Shown here piece after piece: positions 37,139 through 47,400 of a DNA stretch of 64,000 nucleotides. A model generated the notes under the pieces. The model did not search any database. It was not told the origin of the DNA and saw nothing but the letters and a program-made list of their open reading frames with translations. Source of the DNA: Sphingomonas gilva (GTDB lineage: Bacteria; Pseudomonadota; Alphaproteobacteria; Sphingomonadales; Sphingomonadaceae); assembly GCF_003515075.1 (NCBI RefSeq), contig NZ_QWLV01000007.1, positions 62,001-126,000 on the forward strand, read 5' to 3'. The position numbers and the translations under genes were made by a program. Numbering within the stretch: the stretch's first letter is position 1; each line of letters starts with the position of its first letter.

Positions 37139-37885
37139 TCAGCTGTAGGCCCCCTCCGCCGCCTCCTTCAGCGCCGCCATCGCGGCCTTCCACGGAAACG
37201 GCCCGTGGCTGATCCGCGCGATGCCCGCTTCGGCCAGCGCCTTTGCGTCGGGCGCACCGGGATAGGCCATGAAGTTGATGGGCAGCGCAACCCGGCGACA
37301 GACCTCGGCGACCTGGGCGATATCGACCATGCCGGGAACGAAATAGCCGCTCGCGCCCGCTTCGGCATAGGCGACGCCGCGCGCCACCGCCTCGTCGATC
37401 ATCGCCTGGTCGTGCGGGCCGCCCCATTTTTTGAGGAACAGGTCGGTGCGCGCGTTGATGAAGAAATCGGGGCCGGTGGCGGCGCGGATCGCGGCGATGC
37501 GCGCCGCCTGGTCGGCGATGGCGTGCAGCCCCTCGCCGTCGACCACCTGGTCCTCGAAGTTGATCCCCACCGCCCCCGCGTTCCGCACGCGGCGCACATT
37601 GGCGGCGACCTCGTCGGCATCGGTCGCATAGCCGCCCTCGAAATCGAGCGTCACCGGCAGATCGACCGCGCCGACGATCCGTTCCAGGTTGGCGATGACG
37701 AAATCGAGCGGCAGCCCCTCGCCATCGGCATAGCCATTGGCCCCGGCGACCGAGGCGCTGCCCGTCGCGATCGCCTTGGCGCCTGCTTCCGCCACCACCT
37801 TGGCGCTGCCCGCGTCCCAGGCGTTGAACAGGATCAACGGGTCTCCGGCCACGTGCAGCGCGGCGAAATCGGCGAATTTGGTCAT
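37139..37885 (-). CDS. Isocitrate lyase/PEP mutase superfamily protein
   Basis: A 248-aa TIM-barrel protein of the ICL/PEPM superfamily. It has ILFNAWDAGSAKVV near the start, LPVTLDFEGGYA with the metal-binding acid region (around residue 83), AVGINFEDQ and FFINARTDLF. Short single-domain members include carboxyphosphonoenolpyruvate mutase and oxaloacetate decarboxylase-like enzymes; specificity is not determined. The KKCGH motif of true isocitrate lyase is absent. The ATG at 37885 has AGGGAGGA upstream on the minus strand; a longer ORF to 38326 has no family sequence. Confidence 0.82.
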   Translation of the reverse strand: MTKFADFAALHVAGDPLILFNAWDAGSAKVVAEAGAKAIATGSASVAGANGYADGEGLPLDFVIANLERIVGAVDLPVTLDFEGGYATDADEVAANVRRVRNAGAVGINFEDQVVDGEGLHAIADQAARIAAIRAATGPDFFINARTDLFLKKWGGPHDQAMIDEAVARGVAYAEAGASGYFVPGMVDIAQVAEVCRRVALPINFMAYPGAPDAKALAEAGIARISHGPFPWKAAMAALKEAAEGAYS

Positions 37886-38020
37886 GCGGTCCTCCCTGGA
37901 TGCGACAGGGAGGTGGGGTAGCGCGGGCGTGGGCGCAATTCCCTCCCGGTAATTGCGCTCAACACCCGCGAAGCAGCAATCGGAAGCGGCGAATCTTTCC
38001 AGCTCGCCACTTACCTCCTC

Positions 38021-38057
38021 CGTCACCCCGGCCCCTTCGACAGGGTCCGGGGTGACG
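38021..38057 (+). repeat. Palindromic intergenic repeat, family C, short copy
   Basis: CGTCACCCCGG and its complement CCGGGGTGACG enclose a short GCCCCTTCGACAGGGT centre. Outside it, CCTCCT and AGGAGG also pair. It lies between the PEP-mutase-like gene and the LytTR regulator and may be a terminator. A related longer element with CGTCACCCCGG at its left end is at 63354-63450. Confidence 0.75.
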
Positions 38058-38091
38058 AGTGAAGGAGGAATCGTCGCGATTACAATTTGGT

Positions 38092-38892
38092 CTAATGCAC
38101 GAAGCGCGCCACCACATCGCGGTACGAGCGCGACACCTTCACCTGCGCCCCCGAATCGAGCACGAGGAAGCATTCGCCGTTGGTGTGCGGCTTGACCTGC
38201 TTGACCAGGTCGAGGTTGACGATGGTCGAGCGGTGGACGCGCTGGAAGCGCCGCGGATCGAGCCGCTTTTCCAGGTCCTTCATCGTCTCGCGCAGGATCA
38301 GCGTGTTGTCGCCGGTATAGATGCACATATAGTCGCCCGCGGCGTCGATCCGCTCGATCGAATCGACGTCGACGCGGAAGATCTGGCCGCGATCCTTGAT
38401 GTTGATCAGCTTTTCATAGCGGCTGGCGGCATGTTCGGCGCTGCCGTCGGAGATCTCCTCGACCGCGTCGGGCGCGACCTCGGCGAGCACGGTCTTCAAG
38501 CGGTCGATCTCCTCGATCCCGCGCTTTTCGGCCAGGCGCTGGCGGACGCGGTCGAGCGTGTCGGCCAGCCGCGCCTCCTCGACCGGCTTCATCAGATAAT
38601 CGACCGCCTGCGCCTCGAACGCGCGGATCGCGTGATCCGAATAGGCGGTGACGAAGACGAACAGCGGCGGTTCGACCTCCATCAGCCCCTGGACGACGGA
38701 AAAGCCGTCGAAGCCCGGCATCTGGATGTCGAGGAAGACCAGATCGGGCTTGTGCGTCTTGATCGAACGGATCGCCTCGCGGCCGTTGGTGCAGGTATCG
38801 ATGATCTCGATATCCTCATGCGCTTCCAGCCGGAGCTGGAGCCCCTGGATCGCGAGCGCTTCGTCGTCGACCAGGATTGTGCGTATCGTCAT
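38092..38892 (-). CDS. LytTR-type response regulator
   Basis: A 266-aa two-component regulator. The receiver domain has Asp9-Asp10-Glu11, the phosphoacceptor Asp55 in FLDIQMPG and Lys102 in DYLMKPVEE. After a linker, the C-terminal LytTR DNA-binding domain (about 160-266) contains RFQRVHRSTIVNLDLV and VSRSYRDV. LytTR regulators bind direct-repeat sites; their target here is unknown. The ATG overlaps the stop of the histidine kinase gene (ATGA), so the pair is co-translated. Confidence 0.92.
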   Translation of the reverse strand: MTIRTILVDDEALAIQGLQLRLEAHEDIEIIDTCTNGREAIRSIKTHKPDLVFLDIQMPGFDGFSVVQGLMEVEPPLFVFVTAYSDHAIRAFEAQAVDYLMKPVEEARLADTLDRVRQRLAEKRGIEEIDRLKTVLAEVAPDAVEEISDGSAEHAASRYEKLINIKDRGQIFRVDVDSIERIDAAGDYMCIYTGDNTLILRETMKDLEKRLDPRRFQRVHRSTIVNLDLVKQVKPHTNGECFLVLDSGAQVKVSRSYRDVVARFVH

Positions 38893-39989
38893 GCGGTCTC
38901 TCTCGGCCTCGGGCCGTCCAGTTGAAGGGGGATCTCGATCTCAACGCCGAACCCCCCTCCCGGGTTCGATCGGGTCTCGAAACGATGGTCTGGGCCGAAC
39001 GCCTGCGCCAGTCTTTCGCGGATATTGGCATGGCCTACGCCGGTGGAAAGGGTGGGCCGGATCGTCTTTTCCTGCAAGCCGGGGCCGGTGTCGGACACGG
39101 TGATATGCACCCGATCTCCGGCCAGTCGCGTGGCGATGGTGATCGTCGCCCCCTCTTCCTGGGGGGTGACGGCGTATTTGATCGCGTTTTCGACCAGCGG
39201 CTGGAGCAGCAATGAGGGCAGCTGTGCCTGCATCGTCGCCGGATCGATGTAGAATTCGGGCTGCAGCCGCGCGTCGAACCGCATCTTCTCGATCTCGAGA
39301 TACAGCTTCAGCGTCTCCACCTCCTGCGCGATCGTCACGTTCGCGGTGGGCTCGTTGACCAGGGTATAGCGCAGGAACGAGGACAGGCGCGACAGCATCG
39401 CATTGGCGCGCTCGGTCTGTTTCAGGAGCACCAGCGTCGAGATCGAATTGAGCGTGTTGAACAGGAAGTGCGGGTTGAGCTGATAGCGCAGCATGGCGAG
39501 ATGCGCCGACGTCGCCTGGCTCTCGACCGCCGCCAGCCGATCGATCTGCTCCTCGACGATCAGATAATAGTTGATGCCGAAATACATCGCCGTCCACGCG
39601 GCGAGCAGCACCGACGCCATCAGCAGCGTGCCGAGCAGGATGGTGAAGTCGAACGGCTCGCCGGGGCGCTGGATGATGCTGAACACCCACGCGTCGATCG
39701 TCGCATAGAGCAGGCTGGCGATCGCCACCGTCGCCACCGCGGCGCTCCACATCACAACGGTCTTGCGGTGGAACACGCTGCGATAGATCACCGCCATCAA
39801 CAGCGTCAGCGACAGGCCGGTGATCGTCGAGATGGTGAATTGCACGGCGTAGGACCAGGGCCGCTCGTTGGCGAAGGTGGAGACCGTGCGCAGCAGCAGA
39901 TAGCCGCCCCAGCCGACCGCCTGCAGCCGCCAGAAGGCGCGATTCTTGTCCGCGAAGAAGGGCTGGTTGGAAAGGCCGAAGGACGCCAT
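38889..39989 (-). CDS. Sensor histidine kinase, LytS/YehU-like (HisKA_7TM-less His_kinase family)
   Basis: A 366-aa membrane kinase with four predicted membrane segments in residues 20-145. The phosphoacceptor is His174 in QLNPHFLFNTLNS, the mark of the His_kinase (PF06580) type. The ATPase domain has QPLVENAIKYAV (N box) and SDTGPGL (G1). It partners the LytTR regulator downstream. The start is uncertain: ATG at 39989 (MASFGLS) is used, and ATG at 40043 adds 18 residues. Neither has a clear ribosome site. The sensed signal is unknown. Confidence 0.9.
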   Translation of the reverse strand: MASFGLSNQPFFADKNRAFWRLQAVGWGGYLLLRTVSTFANERPWSYAVQFTISTITGLSLTLLMAVIYRSVFHRKTVVMWSAAVATVAIASLLYATIDAWVFSIIQRPGEPFDFTILLGTLLMASVLLAAWTAMYFGINYYLIVEEQIDRLAAVESQATSAHLAMLRYQLNPHFLFNTLNSISTLVLLKQTERANAMLSRLSSFLRYTLVNEPTANVTIAQEVETLKLYLEIEKMRFDARLQPEFYIDPATMQAQLPSLLLQPLVENAIKYAVTPQEEGATITIATRLAGDRVHITVSDTGPGLQEKTIRPTLSTGVGHANIRERLAQAFGPDHRFETRSNPGGGFGVEIEIPLQLDGPRPRETA

Positions 39990-40091
39990 CGCCGACCGAT
40001 CTAGAGACAAGCGCGCGCCAAGCAAAGCCTGCGCCTTCGACATCCAATCGAACTTCGGGTATGGTGGCGTCGAAGTCGGATGGAGAGAGGC

Positions 40092-40694
40092 ATGGACGCG
40101 CACCACGACCGCGCAGGATTCACCGCGATGACCGAGGGCACCGCCGAGGACTGGGGCATCATCGCCGGGCATTTCCGGGAGTTTTCCAGCCATCTGCCGG
40201 CGCGCGTGATCACGCATCTGAAGCTGCTCGAAGGCGATTATGGGGGCTTCCCCGTCGACAGGCTGGAGCATTCGCTGCAGACCGCGACGCGCGCGCATCG
40301 GGACGGACGCGACGAACCCTATGTCGTGATGGCGCTGCTGCACGACATCGGCGACACGCTGGGCAGCTTCAACCACCCCGAGATCGCCGCGGCGATGCTG
40401 CGCCCCTTCGTCAGCGAGGAACTGCACTGGATCGCCAATACCCACGGCGTGTTCCAGGGCTATTATTACTTCCACTATATCGGCGGCGACCGGGACATGC
40501 GCGAGGCCTATCGCGGCCATCCGCATTTCGAGGCGTGCGCGGAGTTCTGCGAGAAGTACGATCAATCGGCGTTCGATCCCGGTTACGAGAGCGCGCCGCT
40601 CGATTTCTTCGTGCCGATGGTCGAGCGGGTGATGGCGCGGCCGATCAATTCGATCTACGCCAGGGCCGCGCAGGCGGCGGCTGAGGCCGCCTGA
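40092..40694 (+). CDS. HD-domain protein, PhnZ/inositol-oxygenase-like
   Basis: A 200-aa HD-fold protein. Metal residues are in EHSLQTA (His60), ALLHDIGD (His84, Asp85), FNHPEIAA (His95) and WIANTHG. The late YDQSAFDP motif and the overall pattern resemble the mixed-valent di-iron oxygenase branch (PhnZ/TmpB, myo-inositol oxygenase) as much as phosphohydrolases, so either a phosphohydrolase or an oxygenase is possible. GGAGAGAGG lies directly upstream of the chosen ATG; an ATG 12 bases earlier is also in frame. Confidence 0.75.
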   Translation: MDAHHDRAGFTAMTEGTAEDWGIIAGHFREFSSHLPARVITHLKLLEGDYGGFPVDRLEHSLQTATRAHRDGRDEPYVVMALLHDIGDTLGSFNHPEIAAAMLRPFVSEELHWIANTHGVFQGYYYFHYIGGDRDMREAYRGHPHFEACAEFCEKYDQSAFDPGYESAPLDFFVPMVERVMARPINSIYARAAQAAAEAA

Positions 40695-40732
40695 CGCTTG
40701 TGTCCGCGGTGCGCCCGGTCTAGGCGCGCGGC

Positions 40733-41140
40733 ATGTTCGCAGGGATACGCGACGGCAGTCTGATGCCGCGCCCGATCGCATTGGCGATCCTCGGCGCAGC
40801 CTTGCTGCTGCGCGTGCTGATCCCGACCGGCTGGATGCCCGCGCACGGGGCCGACGGCGCAACCCGCATCACGCTGTGCACCGGCATGGGCCTGGTGCAG
40901 GCGTGGGTCGACGCCGACGGCACGATCCATGACAAGCAGCCGCGCGAGAAGTCGGCCGCCGATCAGCCCTGCGCCTTTGCCGGCCTGGCGATGGCGGGTG
41001 ACCTGCCGGACGTCGCCGCCCTGCTGGAAGCCGCGGCGCTGCCGATCGCGACCCCGCTCGCAACGCGCTCCAGCACGGCGATCGGCCAGGGCCTTGCCGC
41101 CCCGCCGCCGCCCGCCACCGGACCGCCCGCCTTCGCCTGA
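40733..41140 (+). CDS. DUF2946-type membrane-anchored protein
   Basis: A 135-aa protein with an N-terminal hydrophobic segment (IALAILGAALLLRVLIP). A GWMPA motif and ITLCTGMGLVQAW follow, with a second Cys in QPCAFAGLA, then a Pro/Ala-rich tail. This is the pattern of DUF2946 proteins. Such genes commonly precede metal-related TonB receptors. It is 61 bp upstream of a TonB receptor and likely part of the same operon. Confidence 0.68.
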   Translation: MFAGIRDGSLMPRPIALAILGAALLLRVLIPTGWMPAHGADGATRITLCTGMGLVQAWVDADGTIHDKQPREKSAADQPCAFAGLAMAGDLPDVAALLEAAALPIATPLATRSSTAIGQGLAAPPPPATGPPAFA

Positions 41141-41201
41141 TCCACGTTAGCGCCCGGCCGCGGCGGGGTGCGTACCGCATCAGCTTCTGAAGGACTTCCG
41201 C

Positions 41202-43178
41202 ATGAACATGCTATTGCGTGCGCTTTCGGGCGTATCGCTGGCCGCCCTCGCGGCCCCCCTCTGCGCGCAGGACAGCGCGCCCCCCGACGATATCGTCATC
41301 ACCGCCGAGCGCGCGGTGGAGCTCGCCATCCAGCAGGTGGAGGAGACGCCCGGCGGCGCCGATGTCGTCGCCGCGACCGATTATGAGGATAAGGTCGCCG
41401 TCTCGCTGCGTGACGCGCTGGCCTTTAGCCCCGGCGTCTACGCCCAGCCGCGCTTCGGACAGGAGGTGCGGCTGTCGATCCGCGGATCGGGCATCAGCCG
41501 CGGCTTTCACATGCGCGGGCTGACGCTGCTGCAGGACGGCGTGCCCATCAACCTGGCCGACGACAATGGCGACTTCCAGGAGCTCGACCCGCTGGTGCTG
41601 CAGCATCTGGAGGTGTTCCGCGGCGCCAATGCGCTGCGCTTCGGGGCGAGCACGCTGGGCGGTGCGATCAACGGCGTGACGCCGACGGGGCGGAGCGCAT
41701 CGGGCCTGACCTTCCGGTTGGACGGCGGCAGCTTCGCCACCGCCCGCGCGCTGGCCGGCTACGGCATGGCCGATGCGCGCGGCGACGCCTTCGTCGCGCT
41801 GACCGGCGACCGCTCCGACGGCGACCGCGACCATGCCGGCCGCGCCTCGCTGCGCCTCCACGGCAATCTCGGCATTCGCCTGACCGACCGCATCGAGACG
41901 CGCTTCTACGCCAGCGCGCAGACGATCCGGCAGGATCTGCCCGGTGGGCTGACCCGCGCGGACATCTTCGCCAATCCGGAGAAAGGCAATGTCACGGGCG
42001 ACCAGGAACGCGACATCGATTCGATTCGCGTGCAGAATCGGACGCGGTTCGATCTTGGCGGGGGAACGCTCGATATCGGCGTGTTCCTGAGCGCCAAGGA
42101 GCTGTTCCACCCGATCTTCGAGGTGGTCGATCAGGTCTCGACCGATTGGGGCGCCTATACGCGTTTCGATGTCGAACGCGGTCCGTTCGCCTTGTCGGCG
42201 GGGGCGACCGCGCGCTCGGGTTCGGTGCGGTCGCAGCGCTACCGCAATGTGAACGGGGATCGCGGCGCGAGGACCTTCCTCGCGGACCAAAGGGCGCGGA
42301 CGATCGACCTCTACGCCGAGGGGCGCTACCGCCCGGCCGAACCGCTGACGCTGATCGCGGGCGCGGTCTACACCTCGGGCCTGCGCAGGCAGGATGCGGT
42401 GCTGCCCGCCAGCGCCAGCGGGCGCGCGCATTATGACGAGGTGTCGCCCAAGTTCGGGCTGCTGTTCGAACCCGTCGCGAAGGTGCAATTCTACGCCAAC
42501 TACAGCCGCAGCCACGAATTGCCCGGCTATATCGAGCTCGCGCAGATCGCGACCTTCGTCGATCTCGCGTCCCAGCGCGGCTGGACGGCGGAGATCGGCG
42601 CGCGCGGCGCGCTGGGCCCGGCGCGGTTCGACATCGGCCTCTACCGCGCCGATCTGCAGGGCGAGCTGCTGCAATTCTCGGTTGCGCCGCCGACCATCCC
42701 CGCCGCCACCTTCAACGCCGGCCGCACGCGGCATCAGGGGATCGAAGCGGGGCTGGATATCGATCTGACCAGCTGGGCGCGGCTGCGGCAGGCGTATCAG
42801 CTGAACGACTTCGCCTTCCGCGGCGACGCGCAATATGGCGACAACCGCCTGCCGGTGATCCCCCGCCATCTCTACCGCGCGGAGCTGCGGCTTGGCACCG
42901 ACGCTTTCCATGTCGCGCCCAATCTCGAATGGGCGCCGCAGGGCGGCTGGGCCGATTACGCCAACAGCTTCCGCGCGGGCGGCTACGTCCTTGCCGGGCT
43001 GACCGCATCGGCGGCGGTGTCGGGGGGGCTGGAGGTCTTCCTCGACGCGCGCAACCTGGGCGATCGCAGGGCGATCGGCGATATCTCGGCGGTCACGGCG
43101 TTCGATCCGGCAAGCGCGGTCTTCACCCCGGTGGAGCGGCGCGCGGTGTTCGGCGGCGTGCGGCTGCGGCTGCCATGA
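41202..43178 (+). CDS. TonB-dependent outer-membrane receptor
   Basis: A 658-aa receptor. It has a signal peptide (cleavage near residue 21, LCAQD), a TonB-box-like IVITAER (about 29-35) and a plug domain with SIRGSGISRGFHMRGLTLLQDGVPIN. About 22 beta-strands follow, ending in an aromatic-poor VRLRLP tail. The substrate cannot be told from sequence. The genes on each side (DUF2946 and PepSY-TM) suggest a metal or metallophore. Its stop overlaps the next ATG (ATGA). Confidence 0.9.
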   Translation: MNMLLRALSGVSLAALAAPLCAQDSAPPDDIVITAERAVELAIQQVEETPGGADVVAATDYEDKVAVSLRDALAFSPGVYAQPRFGQEVRLSIRGSGISRGFHMRGLTLLQDGVPINLADDNGDFQELDPLVLQHLEVFRGANALRFGASTLGGAINGVTPTGRSASGLTFRLDGGSFATARALAGYGMADARGDAFVALTGDRSDGDRDHAGRASLRLHGNLGIRLTDRIETRFYASAQTIRQDLPGGLTRADIFANPEKGNVTGDQERDIDSIRVQNRTRFDLGGGTLDIGVFLSAKELFHPIFEVVDQVSTDWGAYTRFDVERGPFALSAGATARSGSVRSQRYRNVNGDRGARTFLADQRARTIDLYAEGRYRPAEPLTLIAGAVYTSGLRRQDAVLPASASGRAHYDEVSPKFGLLFEPVAKVQFYANYSRSHELPGYIELAQIATFVDLASQRGWTAEIGARGALGPARFDIGLYRADLQGELLQFSVAPPTIPAATFNAGRTRHQGIEAGLDIDLTSWARLRQAYQLNDFAFRGDAQYGDNRLPVIPRHLYRAELRLGTDAFHVAPNLEWAPQGGWADYANSFRAGGYVLAGLTASAAVSGGLEVFLDARNLGDRRAIGDISAVTAFDPASAVFTPVERRAVFGGVRLRLP

Positions 43179-44422
43179 GCGGCAGCCTGCGACGCGCGGT
43201 GTGGCGCTGGCACATGTTCGCCGGGCTGATCGTGCTGCCCGTGCTCGCCTGGATGGCGGTGACGGGCGCCCTGTACCTCTACAAGCCGGAGATCGAGCGC
43301 CGGCTCTATGCCGACTGGCTGACGGTGGAGGCGGGCGCGCCCTTGTCCCTCGCCGCCATCCAGGCGCGGGTGGAGGCGGAGACCGGCGGGCATGTCACCC
43401 AGTTCGCCAGGCCTGGGAGGCCGGAGGCGTGGCGGCTGACGGTCGCCACGCCCGAGGGCGATCGCACCGCCTTCGTCGACCCCGGCGATGGCCGGGTGCT
43501 GGGCATGACCGCCAAGGGCGGGGCGATGGCCGTGCTGCGCGAGCTGCACAGCCTCGTCATCGCCGGCCCCATCGCCAATGCGGTGACCGAGATCGTCGCG
43601 GGCTGGGCGATCATACTCGTCCTCACCGGCTTGTGGATGTGGTGGCCGAGGTGCAGCCTGAGCGTGCGCGGGCCGCCTGGGGATCGGCGCTTCTGGCGCG
43701 ATCTCCATTCCTCGATCGGGGCGGCGGTGGGCGTGGTGATCCTGTTCCTCGCGCTTACCGGCATGACGTGGACCGGCGTGTGGGGAAAGGGCCTGCAGAC
43801 GCTGATCGCCGCGGCCGAGGCCGGCCGGCCCAAGTCGCCCGGACCGAACCCATGGGAGGCACATGGCGGCCACGGGGCGGAGACCCTGCCCTGGTCGCGC
43901 CAGGCGATGGCGGCGCCGCACGGCGGCGGCGCAGCGATCGGGCCCGACCGTGTCGCGGCGATCGCCGAGGCGCGCGGACTGGCCGCGCCATGGACGATCA
44001 CCGTCCCCCGCAGCCATGGCGCGCCGTGGCTCGTCGCCAGGATGGCGACGCGCGCCGCCGACGCGCACGTCATCTACATCGACGGCGCCGACGGCCGCGT
44101 GCTGCAGGATGCGCGCTACGCCGCCTTCGGCGCGGGCGCGAAGGCGGTCGAATGGGGCATCGCGGTGCATGAGGGCCGCGAATATGGCGAGGCGAACCGC
44201 CTCGTCATGCTCGCCGGCGCGATCGGCCTGCTGCTGCTCTGCGTGACCGCACCGGTGCTGTGGTGGAAGCGCCGCCCGTCCCCGGCGCCGCGCGGCAACG
44301 GCCGCGACGCGAAGGCGGTGGCGACGATCATGCTCGCCGTGGGCGTCATCTTCCCGCTGACCGGCCTGACGATGCTCGCCGCGATGTTGGGCGAAGCAAC
44401 CCTCGCCCGTCTCCGCCCATAG
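43175..44422 (+). CDS. PepSY-associated TM helix protein
   Basis: A 415-aa inner-membrane protein with four membrane segments. The N-terminus has RRAVWRWHMFAGLIVLPVLAW, typical of PepSY-TM proteins; TEIVAGWAIILVLTGLWMWWPR marks the second; a WRDLHSSIGAAVGVVILFLALTG third; and a C-terminal WWKRR boundary. Two PepSY-like periplasmic segments lie between. Relatives act with TonB receptors in ferric-siderophore or metal reduction. Histidines at the helix ends could bind haem or metal. It is coupled to the receptor gene by ATGA overlap. Confidence 0.85.
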   Translation: MSGSLRRAVWRWHMFAGLIVLPVLAWMAVTGALYLYKPEIERRLYADWLTVEAGAPLSLAAIQARVEAETGGHVTQFARPGRPEAWRLTVATPEGDRTAFVDPGDGRVLGMTAKGGAMAVLRELHSLVIAGPIANAVTEIVAGWAIILVLTGLWMWWPRCSLSVRGPPGDRRFWRDLHSSIGAAVGVVILFLALTGMTWTGVWGKGLQTLIAAAEAGRPKSPGPNPWEAHGGHGAETLPWSRQAMAAPHGGGAAIGPDRVAAIAEARGLAAPWTITVPRSHGAPWLVARMATRAADAHVIYIDGADGRVLQDARYAAFGAGAKAVEWGIAVHEGREYGEANRLVMLAGAIGLLLLCVTAPVLWWKRRPSPAPRGNGRDAKAVATIMLAVGVIFPLTGLTMLAAMLGEATLARLRP

Positions 44423-44460
44423 AAAAAGCCGCCGCCCCATCGCTGGGGCGGCGGTCTTCA
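44421..44460 (-). terminator. Intrinsic terminator between convergent genes
   Basis: A 10-11-bp GC stem (left arm 44428-44438 CCGCCGCCCC-type, right arm 44445-44455) with a 6-nt loop. On the minus strand it is followed by a run of T (AAAAA at 44423-44427 on plus), so it is a classical terminator for the Oar-like receptor gene. It may also stop plus-strand transcription from the PepSY gene. Confidence 0.85.
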
Positions 44461-44477
44461 ATGCAGGTCGGCGCAGA

Positions 44478-47400
44478 TCAGAACTGATAGCTGACGCCGA
44501 ACTTCAGGCGCCACAGCGACGCGCTGGAGGTGATGTCGTTCGCATCATCGGGCTGGAAGCTGTTGATGATGTACTTGCCCTCCGAATCCACCGGGCTGCC
44601 GCTCGGCGGGCTGACCACGTTCACCAATCCGGCGAAATTGCGCGTCCGGCGAACATTCCAGTCACTGTTCAGGAAGTTCAGGAAATTGTCGAACAGCACG
44701 GTCAGCTTGATGCTGTCGCCGGGCAGCGGTCCGGGCAGTTCCTGCGAGAAGTTGAGGTCGAGATCGTAATACCAGTCGTTGGTGCAGGTATTGCGCTCGA
44801 TAATCCGGCCCTTCGCCTCGCGGGCGCATTCCAGGCCATCGACATAGCTCACGAAGTCGGCGACCGCATCGTCATTGGACGAATCCGACAGGTTGGGATC
44901 GTCGACCCCCGTCGGGATGTACAGCAGCCGATTGTCGAAGCCCGAAGCCGAGTCGAAGAACCCGCCCGAACCACCGAAGGTCAGGCTGTATGGCCGGCCC
45001 GAGTGGGCGACGAAGGTGAAGCCCAGGCTGGTGTCCAGATCGTCACCGAAGAACTGTTCGCTGAAATTCGCCGCGAAGGTGATGCTGTGGCGTGTTTCGT
45101 AGAAGCCCCGCGCTTCCGGCGGATCCTGCAGGTTCGTCGCGGCGGTCAGATCGTAGTTCGACGTCGCCGTGGAATTGAACATGTTCCGGCGATCGTTCGA
45201 ATCGGTGTAGGCGTAGCCGAAGTTGACGAACACGTTGCCGCCCTCGGTGAACACGCCGCGATCGAAATTCTTCGACAGCAGCAGCGAGCCGATGTGCGAG
45301 TTGTAGGAACGGCCGTTGGTCAGCTGGATTTCGTCGTCGCGACTGGTGCTGAAGCAGGCGGCGGTGACGCCTTCCCAGCGGATATCGACTCCATCCTCGG
45401 CAAGCACCGCGTCGCAGCCGGCGGCCGTCGGATCGATCGCGCCGAAGATCGGCTGGCCGTCCACGGTGAAGCCGTCGACGCCGCGGCGGATGTCGATCGT
45501 CTGCGAAAGATCGACCACCGTCAGCGCCTTGCGATAGTGGCTGTAGATATAATCGAGGTTGAGGTTCCAGCCGCTGAAGAAGCCGTCGCCGGAGCCCAGC
45601 TGCGCTTCGAAGCCCAGATTGGCGCGGACCACGGTCGGAATTTCGATGTCCGGATCGATCGACTGGGTATCGCCGAGGCCAGCCGCGGCGCGAGTGATCG
45701 CCGCGTCGCGGAAGCAGGTGGGCGCGCCGGTGAACTGACCGTTCTCGACGACGTCGATCTGGCCGCCGGGGCAGGGCGCGTCGTTGGTGTTGCCACTGGC
45801 GAAGCCGAAGCCGTTGTTCTGGAAAGCGTTGCCGAACCAGACCCCCGGATCGCCGCCCGAAAAGATGCCGACGCCGCCCTTGACCTGCGCCCGGCCCAGA
45901 AAACCGAAATCGCCAAGGTCATAGTTGAACGCCAGGCGCGGCAGCAGCACCGGCTCGAGATTGCTGAAACCCGTGTTGTTGCTGAAGCCGTAGCGCGCGA
46001 CGAAATTGTCGTTCTGATCGGGGTGATCGCCGTCATACCACTCGACGCGAACGCCGGCGGTCAGCTCCAGCGCGTCGCTCGCCTGCCACACGTCCTGTGC
46101 ATAGGCCGAATAGATCGAGCGGCTGAACTTGGCGCGGGCGGTATTGACGTTGCCGTCACGCGAGAAAGCGCCCTCGGCGCCGATCGTGGTGCCGTCGCCG
46201 ACCGCCGACGCGGTCGTCACCGACGTGCTGGTGCCTGCATTCAGAAGGCCTTCGCGCAGCGCATCGACGTCGGCGAAGTACAGCGTGCCGGTGGCGTTCT
46301 GGACGAACAGATTGTCGAAATTGACCGTGTTCAACTCTGCGCCGATCGTGATCTGATGCGCGCCGGCATCGATCAGGCCCTTGGCCTTGTACTGATCGAT
46401 CGTGGTGTACAGGTCGTTCGCCGTGCGCGAGAAACCGGGACCGGAGATGAACAGGCCGCGGTCGTCGTCATTGCGCACACCGACGACGATGCGGGTCAGC
46501 GGATTTTCATCCTGCGCTTCGCCGCCGCCAACCGGTCCCTGGATATCGGTGATCTCGGACCGCGAATAGCGCAACTCGGTCGAGAACACGTCGCTCCAGC
46601 GCGAGTAGAGGCGGACCGAGCCATAGTCCGCGGTCGAGCCGGAATTCTGGAAATTGTCGAGTCCGGTGAAGTTGGTGCTCGAGAAATCGTCGGCGCGGAC
46701 GCTGTTCTCTTCGGTTCGCTGATAAGTCGCCTCAAGGCGGTGGTCGTCGGTGATGTACCAGTCGAGGCGGCCGAAATAGCGATCGGTCACCGTCGGGCGG
46801 TCACGCACGATGCCCAGCGTGTCGCGGCCGTAGACCGACGACAGCACCTCGGAGATCTCGTTGAATTGCTCAACCGTGATGAACGCGCGCTCGTTGGGGA
46901 AGCCGCCGCCCGAAGGGCCATCGTCCTGCGCCAGCGTCACCTCGCTATGCTCATAGGCGCCGAAGAAGAACAGCCGATCGGGGATGATCGGACCGCCCAG
47001 CGAACCGCCATAGCGGATGTCGTCCGCCGCCGCCTTCGCCGGGCGACCCGCGACATTGTCGCCGGCCAGGCTGGTATCGCCATATTGGAAGAAGGCGTCA
47101 CCGTGGAAGGCATTGCTGCCCGATTTGGTGACGACGTTGATCGCGCAACCGGTGAAGGAGCCGTATTCGACGTCGAACGGGGCGAACTGGACGCTTGTTT
47201 CGCTGATCGCGCCAAATGGGATCGGCGCGCCCGAACGAGAAGAAAAGGGCGTATCGGTCAGGCCATAATTGTCGCCCTGCGAAATGCCGTCGACGGTGAA
47301 GGCGTTCGACCGGTCGTTGCCGCCCAGGCACGAAACGCGGTCCGATTCCAGGTTGCGCTCAAGGCTGACGCGCGGATCCACGCGCAGGATGTCGCGAATG

